Assembly: GCF_002161215.1 (NCBI RefSeq)
Contig: NZ_NFMB01000007.1
Span: 186,001 to 250,000, forward strand
Origin: Flavonifractor sp. An10
GTDB taxonomy: Bacteria > Bacillota > Clostridia > Oscillospirales > Oscillospiraceae
Length of the DNA: 64,000 nucleotides
Direction: 5' to 3'
The translations under genes and the position numbers were made by a program. Shown piece after piece: positions 18,704-26,163 of this stretch. The stretch's first letter is position 1; every line of letters starts with the position of its first letter. A model generated the notes under the pieces. That model had not been told where the DNA came from and did not search any database. It worked only from the letters and a program-made list of their open reading frames with translations.

Positions 18704-20581
18704 TTACTCCAGTTCAAAAGCGCCGGTATAGAGCTGATAGTAGATGCCGTGCTGCTGGATCAGATCCTCGTGGTCGCCCCGCTCCACGATGCGGCCGTGA
18801 TCCAGCACCATGATGGCGTCGGAGTTGCGGACGGTGGACAGGCGGTGGGCGATGACGAACACGGTGCGGCCGCTCATCAGGGCGTCCATGCCCCGCTGGA
18901 CAATGGCCTCGGTGCGGGTGTCGATGGAGGAGGTGGCCTCGTCCAGGATCATCACCGGCGGGTCGGCCACGGCGGCCCGGGCGATGGCGATGAGCTGCCG
19001 CTGGCCCTGGGACAGGTTGGCGCCGTTGCCGGTGAGCATGGTGTCATAGCCCTGGGGCAGGCGGCGGATGAAGTCGTCGGCATTGGCCAGCACGGCGGCG
19101 GCCTCCACCTCCTCGTCGGTGGCGTCCAGGTTGCCGTAGCGGATGTTCTCCCGGACGGTGCCGGTGAACAGGTTGGTGTCCTGGAGCACGATGCCCAGGG
19201 AGCGGCGGAGATCCGGCTTCTTGATGTCGTTGATGGAGATGCCGTCGTAGTGGATCTTGCCGTCGGCGATGTCGTAGAAGCGGTTGATCAGGTTGGTAAT
19301 GGTGGTCTTGCCCGCGCCGGTGGCGCCCACGAAGGCCAGCTTCTGGCCGGGCTTGGCGAACAGGCTGATGTCGTGGAGGATGGTCTTGCCCTCCTCGTAG
19401 GCGAAGTCCACGTGGTCGAAGCGCACATCGCCGGCCAGCTTCACGTACTGGAAGCTGCCGTCGGCCTGGGGCACCTTCCACGCCCACAGGTTGGTGTGCT
19501 CACGGGTCTCCACCAGGGTCTGGCCGTCCTTGTCATAGGACACGTTCACCAGGGTGACGGTGCCGTGATCCTCCTCGGAGGGCTCATCCATCAGATTGAA
19601 GATCCGTTGGGCGCCCGCCAGGGCCATGACCACGGAGTTGAACTGCTGGGAAATCTGGCTGATGGGGTTGGAGAAGCTCTTGGACAGCTGGAGGAAGGTG
19701 GCGATGGTGCCCAGGGTGATGCCGGCGTCGATGCCGCCCAGGGCCAGCGCGCCGCCGGCCATGGCCACGATCACGTACTGGACGTTGCCGATGTTGATCA
19801 GGATGGGCATGAGGATGTTGGCGTACTTGTTGGCCTTGTCGGCGCTCTCACACAGGGCGTCGTTCACCTTGTCAAAGCCCTCCTGGGCCTCCTCCTCGTG
19901 GCAGAAAACCTTGACCACCTTCTGGCCGTTGATCATCTCCTCGATATAGCCGTTCAGATCGCCCAGCTTCACCTGCTGCTGGACGAAATAGCGGCCGCTG
20001 CGGCCGGCCAGGAACTTGGTGACCAGCAGCATGACGATGATGCACAGGATCACCACGCCGGTGAGCAGCAGGTTGGTGGCCAGCATGCTGACAAAGGTGA
20101 CCAGGATCATCATGGCCGAGTTGATCACCTGGGGAATGCTCTGGGAGAGCATCTGGCGCAGGGTGTCCACGTCGTTGGAGTAGACGCTCATCACGTCGCC
20201 GTGGGCGTGGGTGTCAAAGTACTTGATGGGCAGGGTCTGCATGTGGCCGAACAGATCGTCGCGGATGCGCTTCTGCACGCCCTGGGAGATAGTGACCATA
20301 ATGCGGTTGTAGGCAAAGGCGCACAGGGCGCCCACAAGATACAGGCAGGCCATCATGAGGATCACCCGCAGCAGGCCGCTGAAATCCGGATTGGCCATGG
20401 CGGCCAGGGGCACGATGTAGTTGTCAATCAGGGTGCCCAGGAACAGGGAGCCGGACACGGAGGCCACGGCGCTGACCAGGATGCACAGGATGACCACCAC
20501 AAACAGGGCCAGGTAGCCGCGGCCCACGTAGCTGAGCAGGCGGCCCACCACGTGCTTGCGATTCACCGGAGCCTTATTCAT
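18704..20581 (-). CDS. ABC exporter half-transporter, catalytic subunit
   Basis: A 625-residue half-transporter with a six-helix membrane domain (about 20-330) and an ATP-binding domain. The nucleotide motifs are canonical: Walker A VGATGAGKTT, signature NLSQGQRQ, Walker B VMILDEATSS with the catalytic Glu, and H-loop IAHRLST. It overlaps the upstream half-transporter gene by eight bases and pairs with it as a heterodimeric exporter of the multidrug type. An extra stretch of about 45 residues before the ATPase domain (around HTNLWAWKVPQADGSF) is unusual. Substrate unknown. Confidence 0.93.
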   Translation of the reverse strand: MNKAPVNRKHVVGRLLSYVGRGYLALFVVVILCILVSAVASVSGSLFLGTLIDNYIVPLAAMANPDFSGLLRVILMMACLYLVGALCAFAYNRIMVTISQGVQKRIRDDLFGHMQTLPIKYFDTHAHGDVMSVYSNDVDTLRQMLSQSIPQVINSAMMILVTFVSMLATNLLLTGVVILCIIVMLLVTKFLAGRSGRYFVQQQVKLGDLNGYIEEMINGQKVVKVFCHEEEAQEGFDKVNDALCESADKANKYANILMPILINIGNVQYVIVAMAGGALALGGIDAGITLGTIATFLQLSKSFSNPISQISQQFNSVVMALAGAQRIFNLMDEPSEEDHGTVTLVNVSYDKDGQTLVETREHTNLWAWKVPQADGSFQYVKLAGDVRFDHVDFAYEEGKTILHDISLFAKPGQKLAFVGATGAGKTTITNLINRFYDIADGKIHYDGISINDIKKPDLRRSLGIVLQDTNLFTGTVRENIRYGNLDATDEEVEAAAVLANADDFIRRLPQGYDTMLTGNGANLSQGQRQLIAIARAAVADPPVMILDEATSSIDTRTEAIVQRGMDALMSGRTVFVIAHRLSTVRNSDAIMVLDHGRIVERGDHEDLIQQHGIYYQLYTGAFELE

Positions 20582-22313
20582 CGTCGCTGCCTCCCTTCGT
20601 CTGGGACTCATAGATTTCGCGGTAGATGTCACAGGTCTGGAGCAGCTCCGCGTGGGTGCCCATGGCGGCGATCCTGCCGCCGTCCATCACCAGGATCTTG
20701 TCGGCATCCTCAATGGAGGAGATGCGCTGGGCGATGATGAACTTGGTGGTCTCGGGGATCTCCTCCCGGAACGCCTTGCGGATCAGCGCGTCGGTCTTGG
20801 TGTCCACGGCGGAGGTGGAGTCGTCCAGGATCAGGATCTTGGGCTTTTTCAGCAGGGCGCGGGCAATGCACAGGCGTTGCTTCTGGCCGCCGGACACGTT
20901 GGAGCCGCCCTGCTCGATGTAGGTGTCGTACTTGTCGGGGAACTCCTGGATGAAGGGGTCGGCCTGGGCCAGCCTGCACACCCGAACCATCTCCTCGTCG
21001 GTGGCCTCCTTGTTGCCCCAGCGCAGATTGTCCTTGATGGTGCCGGAGAAGAGCACGTTCTTCTGGAGCACCATGGCAACCTGCTCCCGCAGGGCCTCCA
21101 TGTCGTAGTCCCGCACGTCCACGCCGCCCACCAGCACGCGGCCCTCGGTGGCGTCGTACAGGCGGGGGATCAGCTGCACCAGGGTGGTCTTGGAGGTGCC
21201 GGTGCCGCCCAGGATGCCCACCGTCTCGCCGGATTTGATGGTCAGGTTCACGTCCTTCAGGCACTCCTTGGAGGGATCCTTGGCATAGCTGAAGCTGACG
21301 TTCTCAAACACCACGGAGCCGTCCTTGACCTTCTCGATGGGGTTGGGGCCGTTCTGGAGGTCGCTCTCCTCGTTGAGCAGCTCGGTGATACGCTCGGCAG
21401 AGGCGCGGGCGATGACGATCATGACCACCACCATGGACAGCATCATCAGGTTCATGAGGATCATCATGATATAGCTGAACATGCTGGTGAGCTGGCCGGT
21501 GGTCATGGAGCCGTCCACGATCAGGTGGGCGCCCAGCCAGGACACCGTGAGGATGCAGGCGGCCACGCACAGCTGCATCAGGGGGCTGTTGAAGGCCAGA
21601 ATCTTCTCGGCCTTGGAGAAATCCAGGTAGATCTCCTTGGAGACCTTGCCGAATTTCTCCTTCTCGTGCTCCTCCCGCACGAAGGACTTGACCACCCGGA
21701 TGCCCAGCAGGTTCTCCTGCACCACGTTGTTCATCCAGTCGTACTTTTTGAACACCCGCTCAAAGATGGGATGGGCGCGGGTCATGATGAAGAGCAGGCC
21801 CAGCGCCAGAACCGGGATCACGACCAGGAAGACCAGGGCCAGCTGGGGGTTGATGGTAAAGGTCATCACCCAGGCGCAGATGAGCATGATGGGGCAGCGC
21901 ACCGCGATGCGGATGATCATCATGAAGGCCATCTGCACGTTGGTCACGTCGGTGGTCAGGCGGGTGATGATACCGCCGGTGGAGTACTTGTCAATGTTGG
22001 AAAAGGAAAATTTCTGGACGTTGGCGTACATCTCCCGCCGCAGATTGCGGGACAGGCCGGTGGACGCCTTGGCCGTAAAGCGGCCGGACAGGGCGCCCAG
22101 CAGCAGGGCCACCAGCGCCATGGCCACGACCGTCAGGCCGTAGAGGGCGATGTGGTGCATGCTGCCGGCCTCCACGCCCTCGTCCAGCAGCTTGCCGGTC
22201 ATCGTGGGGATCAGCACGTCAAAGACCACCTCGCCGATGACGAAAACCGGCGTCAGAATAGTGGCCGGCCAGAACTCCTTGATACAGCCCGCTATGCTGC
22301 GTTTTTTCTTCAT
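20574..22313 (-). CDS. ABC exporter half-transporter, degenerate-site subunit
   Basis: A 579-residue half-transporter with a membrane domain at about 15-310 and an ATPase domain. Its own motifs deviate: Walker A reads GGTGTSKTT, the residue after Walker B is Asp (LILDDSTSA) instead of Glu, and the H-loop is AQRISS with Gln instead of His. The signature SGGQKQR is intact. This is the pattern of heterodimeric exporters with one degenerate and one consensus ATP site, the consensus site being completed by the next gene. It follows marR by 30 bases that contain a perfect palindrome. Confidence 0.93.
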   Translation of the reverse strand: MKKKRSIAGCIKEFWPATILTPVFVIGEVVFDVLIPTMTGKLLDEGVEAGSMHHIALYGLTVVAMALVALLLGALSGRFTAKASTGLSRNLRREMYANVQKFSFSNIDKYSTGGIITRLTTDVTNVQMAFMMIIRIAVRCPIMLICAWVMTFTINPQLALVFLVVIPVLALGLLFIMTRAHPIFERVFKKYDWMNNVVQENLLGIRVVKSFVREEHEKEKFGKVSKEIYLDFSKAEKILAFNSPLMQLCVAACILTVSWLGAHLIVDGSMTTGQLTSMFSYIMMILMNLMMLSMVVVMIVIARASAERITELLNEESDLQNGPNPIEKVKDGSVVFENVSFSYAKDPSKECLKDVNLTIKSGETVGILGGTGTSKTTLVQLIPRLYDATEGRVLVGGVDVRDYDMEALREQVAMVLQKNVLFSGTIKDNLRWGNKEATDEEMVRVCRLAQADPFIQEFPDKYDTYIEQGGSNVSGGQKQRLCIARALLKKPKILILDDSTSAVDTKTDALIRKAFREEIPETTKFIIAQRISSIEDADKILVMDGGRIAAMGTHAELLQTCDIYREIYESQTKGGSDDE

Positions 22314-22341
22314 AGGGTTCCCTCCTTGGGTGAAATTCGCC

Positions 22342-22356
22342 TGCTAACTGTTAGCA
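22342..22356. promoter_or_regulatory. Second MarR-type operator
   Basis: A perfect palindrome, seven bases each side of a central T (TGCTAAC-T-GTTAGCA). It overlaps the marR stop codon and lies just before the exporter genes. The half-site TGCTAAC is shared with the operator-like site in the marR promoter. Confidence 0.65.
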
Positions 22357-22838
22357 TGAGGACTGCCCGTCGATCGCTCCGCCTCAGGCCGCGGATTGGA
22401 CAGCTCCGTCAGATTGTGCTTGAGCTTCTCCACCGTCGCCATGAACTGGTCGAGCTCCGCCTGGGTCAGTCCCCGGGTCAGCGCCGCCTCCACATACTGG
22501 ATACGAACCGCCGCCTGCTGGTTGAGGGCCTCCGCCTTTGGCGTGACCATCACCCGCTTGAGCCTGGCATCCCGGCTCACCGGAAGGCGGACAATCAGCC
22601 CCTCCGCCTCCATGTTTTTCAGCAGCCGGGAGGCCGTGGAGCGCCGGATGGAGAACACCTCCTCCAGCGTCTTCTGGAAGATCTCCTGATCCCGGTTCCG
22701 GCAGAGGAATCCCAGCAGCATCCCCTGCATCTCGGTAAACTCGTCACAGTCCGGCCGGCCGGCCTGTTCCCACATCTTCCGCCGCATCAGATTGGACAGG
22801 GCCTTGATCTCATAGCCGATATGACGCTCTCGCCGCAT
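22344..22838 (-). CDS. MarR-family transcriptional regulator
   Basis: A 164-residue winged-helix repressor. The helix-turn-helix lies at about 60-105 (VFSIRRSTASRLLKNMEAEGLIVR), followed by the wing with the conserved DAR (SRDARLKRVMVTPKAEAL). The ATG at 22838 has AAGGAGG well spaced; codons before it are in the leader. It heads the operon with both exporter half-transporters. Two related palindromes, one over its promoter and one at its 3' end, suggest that it represses itself and the transporter until a toxic ligand binds (inference from the family). Confidence 0.92.
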   Translation of the reverse strand: MRRERHIGYEIKALSNLMRRKMWEQAGRPDCDEFTEMQGMLLGFLCRNRDQEIFQKTLEEVFSIRRSTASRLLKNMEAEGLIVRLPVSRDARLKRVMVTPKAEALNQQAAVRIQYVEAALTRGLTQAELDQFMATVEKLKHNLTELSNPRPEAERSTGSPHANS

Positions 22839-22869
22839 GCGCCCTTCACCTCCTTGTTTGAACAGTATT

Positions 22870-22898
22870 ATTTTAGTTTCCTTGCTAACAGTTGTCAA
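22870..22898 (-). promoter_or_regulatory. marR promoter with overlapping operator
   Basis: -35 TTGACA (22898-22893), a 17-bp spacer and -10 TAAAAT (22875-22870). An imperfect palindrome at 22882-22898 (TTGCTAAC-A-GTTGTCAA, 6 of 8 paired) covers the -35 box and half the spacer, as expected for repression by MarR. Confidence 0.75.
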
Positions 22899-22912
22899 TG
22901 AGCACAATATAC

Positions 22913-22943
22913 AAAAAGCCTCCCGTCAGCCGGGAGGCTTTTT
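22913..22943 (-). terminator. Terminator of the rex/SLH operon
   Basis: A 13-bp perfect stem with loop TCAGC and T-runs on both sides, just after the SLH gene in the minus direction. Confidence 0.9.
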
Positions 22944-22958
22944 TCTGGGTGCGGATGT

Positions 22959-24077
22959 TCAGGACAGGCGGGACACAGCCACGCCGTCCATGACGGCCTG
23001 CAGCTGGCTCTTGTCCACGCCGCTGCTGGCCGCCGTCTTGTCCAGCAGGATGCCGCTGCCGTCCTTCAGGGGCGCGGACAGGGCGAAGTAGGACAGGTAA
23101 ACCACCTGTGCCCGCAGGAAGCTCCCGCTGTTCAGGGCGGTGCGTTCGGCGGAGGTGAGCACACCCAGCTCCACCGCGCGATCCAGAGCGGTGCTCCAGG
23201 TGAAATCCGGGGAGGTGCCGCTGTCCGTGTAGCCCAGGGCCCGCAGCAGGAAGGTCACATACTCCCCCGCCGTGATGTTGGTGTTGGCCCCGAAGTAGAG
23301 CCGTCCGTCCAGGCCGGGGCCGATCCCCTGGGTATAGCCCTGCTCATAGGCATAGGCCACATAGCGGTCACACCAGGCCGGGGTGTCCACAAACGGGTTG
23401 GCCGCCGTGCTGCTCAGGGCGGCCCCCTCCTCCCCGATCAGGCGGAGGAACATGACCAGGCCCACCAGCCGGGTGGGGGCCACCTCCAGATCATAGCCGG
23501 AGCCGTAGGCGGTACCGGTGCCCTGGAACAGGCCCATGTCCCTCAGGGCATCGGCCAGGGCGTTGTAGTCCACCCCGGAGCCGGGGACAATGGTATAGGT
23601 GCCCTCCAGACTCAGCACGGCGGTGTCGGAGGTGACGGTCACCGTCCCGCCGCCCTCTGCCGCCAGGCCACGGTGGCGGGCGGTCAGGGCGGCCCCGGCG
23701 GACAGCGCGGTTCCGGCCGTCACGTCCACCAGAGTCCCCGTGCTGACAGAGGCGCCCCCCGCCAGCAGCAGCATGCCGGAGCCGGCGGGCAGGGTGAGCA
23801 CGTCCCCCTCCTTGAAGCGGTAATCCGTAAGGGCGGAGGCGGAGCTTCCGCCGTTCAGATACGCGCTGTGGCGACCCTCCAATACAGAGGACGCCGACTG
23901 ATAGATGCTCTGGGTCTTCTCCTCCACCCGGGCCTGGGCCTGCTCCAGCACGCCGGGCACATAGGTCTCCTCCAGATAGGTCTGGGTAATCAGGCTCTCT
24001 CCCCCGCTGGCGGCGTACACCGCCGCGCAGCTGATGAGGACAATGAGGGCCAGCAGTCCCGCGGCAAGTCGTCTCAT
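22959..24077 (-). CDS. Secreted protein with SLH-like C-terminal region
   Basis: A 372-residue exported protein. The signal peptide is about residues 1-23 (LAAGLLALIVLISCAAVYA, cleavage after AAS likely). The middle (about 75-170) is Gly/Ser/Thr-rich and beta-like. The C-terminal half resembles S-layer homology repeats: NPFVDTPAWCDRYVAYAYEQGYTQGIG, then FGANTNITAGEYVTFLLRALGY. SLH repeats anchor proteins to wall polymers. The start codon overlaps the rex stop codon (ATGA), an odd pairing of a redox repressor with a wall protein. A terminator follows. Confidence 0.82.
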   Translation of the reverse strand: MRRLAAGLLALIVLISCAAVYAASGGESLITQTYLEETYVPGVLEQAQARVEEKTQSIYQSASSVLEGRHSAYLNGGSSASALTDYRFKEGDVLTLPAGSGMLLLAGGASVSTGTLVDVTAGTALSAGAALTARHRGLAAEGGGTVTVTSDTAVLSLEGTYTIVPGSGVDYNALADALRDMGLFQGTGTAYGSGYDLEVAPTRLVGLVMFLRLIGEEGAALSSTAANPFVDTPAWCDRYVAYAYEQGYTQGIGPGLDGRLYFGANTNITAGEYVTFLLRALGYTDSGTSPDFTWSTALDRAVELGVLTSAERTALNSGSFLRAQVVYLSYFALSAPLKDGSGILLDKTAASSGVDKSQLQAVMDGVAVSRLS

Positions 24078-24706
24078 GGCGCCTCCGAAATCATGTAGTT
24101 CAGGGCCAGCAGGCTGTCGGCGAAGTGGACATTTTCAACCACAACCCCCGGCGCGTTCAGGTTCAGCTCAATGTTGGTGAAGTTCCAGATCCCCTTCACG
24201 CCGCAGGCCACCAGGCGTCCGGCGATCTGATTGGCCACCCCCCGGGGCACGGTAAGCACCCCGATGCTGGCGGGATTCTGACTCAGGTATCGCTCCAGCT
24301 GATCCACGTGGTGGATGGCAGTGCCGGAAAACTCCTGCCCCACCAGCGGCGGGGCGATGTCAAAGGCGGCGATGAGCTTCACGCCGGAGCGGTCGAAGTG
24401 GAAGTTCTCAATCAGCGCCCGGCCCAAGTTGCCCGCGCCCACCACCACAGCGGTGTGCCCCCGCTTCATGCCCAGAATCTCGGAGATCTCCCCCCGCAGG
24501 TTCTCCACGTTGTAGCCATAGCCCTGCTGTCCGAACTCCCCGAAGCAGGAGAGATCCTGCCGGATCTGGGAGGCCGTCAGGCCCATGGATCTGCCCAGGG
24601 CGTTGGAGGAAATGCGCTCCACCCCCGCCAGATACAAATCGTTCAGGTGCCGGTAGTACCGGGGAAGCCGCCGGATTACGGCACTGGACACCTTATCTTT
24701 TCTCAT
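24074..24706 (-). CDS. rex: Redox-sensing repressor Rex
   Basis: A 210-residue NADH/NAD+ sensor that represses fermentation genes when NADH is low. The N-terminal winged helix (about 1-75) shows VIRRLPRYYRHLNDL and SNALGRSMGLTASQIRQDLSCFG, both typical of Rex. The Rossmann fold begins VVVGAGNLGRAL, with GxGxxG at about 90-95, and ends with the domain-swapped helix (FADSLLALNYM). The ATG at 24706 has AGAGGGA upstream. It overlaps the following SLH gene by four bases. Confidence 0.96.
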   Translation of the reverse strand: MRKDKVSSAVIRRLPRYYRHLNDLYLAGVERISSNALGRSMGLTASQIRQDLSCFGEFGQQGYGYNVENLRGEISEILGMKRGHTAVVVGAGNLGRALIENFHFDRSGVKLIAAFDIAPPLVGQEFSGTAIHHVDQLERYLSQNPASIGVLTVPRGVANQIAGRLVACGVKGIWNFTNIELNLNAPGVVVENVHFADSLLALNYMISEAP

Positions 24707-24787
24707 GCTTGTATCCCTCTTCCCGTGCGAAGCTCTGTCCGTCCCTCTCAGTTTACCCAAAATACCCGGCGCTGTCAACGCCGCCGG

Positions 24788-25555
24788 TCACACAATCCGG
24801 CTGCGCAGGGTGCCGATGCCCTGGATCTCCACCTCCACCGTGTCGCCGGGGTGCATGGGCCCCACGCCGGCGGGGGTGCCGGTGGCGATCACGTCGCCGG
24901 GCTCCAGGGTCATGGACGCGGTGATGAAGGCGATGATCTCCGGGACGCTGGTGATGAGTAGGCGGGTATTGCTCTGCTGCACCACCTCCCCGTTGAGCAG
25001 GGTGCGAATGTCCAGGCTGGCGGGATCCACCTCGTCGGTGACCACCGGGCCCATGGGTGCAAAGCCGTCCATGTTCTTGCCCCGGGCCCACTGTCCATCG
25101 GACCTCTGGATATCGCGGGCGGTGACGTCGTTGAGACAGGTGAAGCCCAGGACATAGTCCATGGCCCGCTCCGCCGGCACGTCCTTGGCCCGGCGCTTCA
25201 TCACCACGCCCAGCTCCCCTTCATAGTCCAGACGACCCACAAAATCGGGGGCGTGAACCGTCCCCAGGTGGGCATTGAGGGCGTTTGGCGCCTTCAGGAA
25301 CAAAGTGGGCCTCTCCGGGTTGTGGGATGCGTCGAACATGGAGCGCATCTCCTCGATATGGTCGTAATAGTTCTTGCCCACACAGACAATCTTGGTGGCC
25401 TCGCAGGGGGCCAGCAGGCGGCAGGCCTCCAGCGGCAGGCTCTCACCGTCATAGCGGAGTTCTTCAAAGGGCGGAGCCTCCAGCGTGCGAACCAGATCGC
25501 CGTGGAGGACGCCCCAGACGCCTTTCTCATCCCGAAGGATTTTTACGTACTTCAT
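24788..25555 (-). CDS. Fumarylacetoacetate hydrolase-family enzyme
   Basis: A 255-residue metal-dependent enzyme of the FAH family (PF01557), acting on beta-dicarbonyl compounds as hydrolase, hydratase or decarboxylase. Conserved features are CVGKNYYDHIEEM, the metal site DYEGELGVV, FTCLNDVTARDIQ, and the C-terminal GDVIATGTPAGVG. The length is that of the short bacterial form (YcgM/FAHD1-like), where oxaloacetate decarboxylation is known for some members; substrate here is open. Its start overlaps the engB stop codon by four bases, putting it at the end of the lon-engB operon. Confidence 0.9.
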   Translation of the reverse strand: MKYVKILRDEKGVWGVLHGDLVRTLEAPPFEELRYDGESLPLEACRLLAPCEATKIVCVGKNYYDHIEEMRSMFDASHNPERPTLFLKAPNALNAHLGTVHAPDFVGRLDYEGELGVVMKRRAKDVPAERAMDYVLGFTCLNDVTARDIQRSDGQWARGKNMDGFAPMGPVVTDEVDPASLDIRTLLNGEVVQQSNTRLLITSVPEIIAFITASMTLEPGDVIATGTPAGVGPMHPGDTVEVEIQGIGTLRSRIV

Positions 25556-26151
25556 AAACTCCCCTCCGCATGCTCCAGAATCAGATCCAGCAGTTCCTGC
25601 TTCCCGTCCCCCTTCTCTGCCGAAAAGGGGATCAGCCTGACAGACTCATCCAGCTCCAGGGTTTCCCGGATCCGGGCCAGATTGGGCTCGATGTCGCTTT
25701 TGCGCAGCTTGTCCAGCTTATTGGCCACCACGGCAAAGGGTCGGCCGCTGTTCTTGAAAAACGCCGCCATGGTGCAGTCATCCGCCGTGGGCTTGTGCCG
25801 GGCGTCCACAATCTGCAGGCCCAGGGTCATGAGGGAGCTGTCGGCGAACCACTCCTCCATGAGCCGCCCCCACCGGGCCTTCTCCGCCTGGGACACCTTG
25901 GCATAGCCATAGCCCGGCAGATCCACCAGGTAGAAGGCCCCATCAATGAGAAAATAGTTGATATGGGTGGTCTTGCCCGGCGCCGCCCCCACTCGGGCGA
26001 AGTTCTTCCGGTTGAGCAGCCGGTTGATCACCGACGACTTCCCCACGTTTGACCGCCCGGCAAAGGCCACCTGGGGCAGCCGATCCCGGGGGAAATCGGC
26101 GGCCTTGGCGGCGGAGCGCACAAACTCCGCCTTCTGTAAATTCACTCGCAT
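25552..26151 (-). CDS. engB: Ribosome biogenesis GTPase EngB/YsxC
   Basis: A 199-residue TrmE-Era-like GTPase needed for 50S subunit assembly. G motifs are G1 GRSNVGKSS, G2 region around APGKTTHINYF, G3 DLPGYGYA and G4 NKLDKL. The length matches YsxC. It lies 12 bases after lon, the same order as in Bacillus (lon-ysxC), so the two are co-transcribed. Confidence 0.96.
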   Translation of the reverse strand: MRVNLQKAEFVRSAAKAADFPRDRLPQVAFAGRSNVGKSSVINRLLNRKNFARVGAAPGKTTHINYFLIDGAFYLVDLPGYGYAKVSQAEKARWGRLMEEWFADSSLMTLGLQIVDARHKPTADDCTMAAFFKNSGRPFAVVANKLDKLRKSDIEPNLARIRETLELDESVRLIPFSAEKGDGKQELLDLILEHAEGSL

Positions 26152-26163
26152 CCTATCACGTCC

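Noticed and set aside
18695-20737. A 680-codon open frame on the plus strand across the ABC transporter genes
   Set aside because: Antisense shadow with His/Gly/Val-rich low-complexity sequence and no ribosome site.
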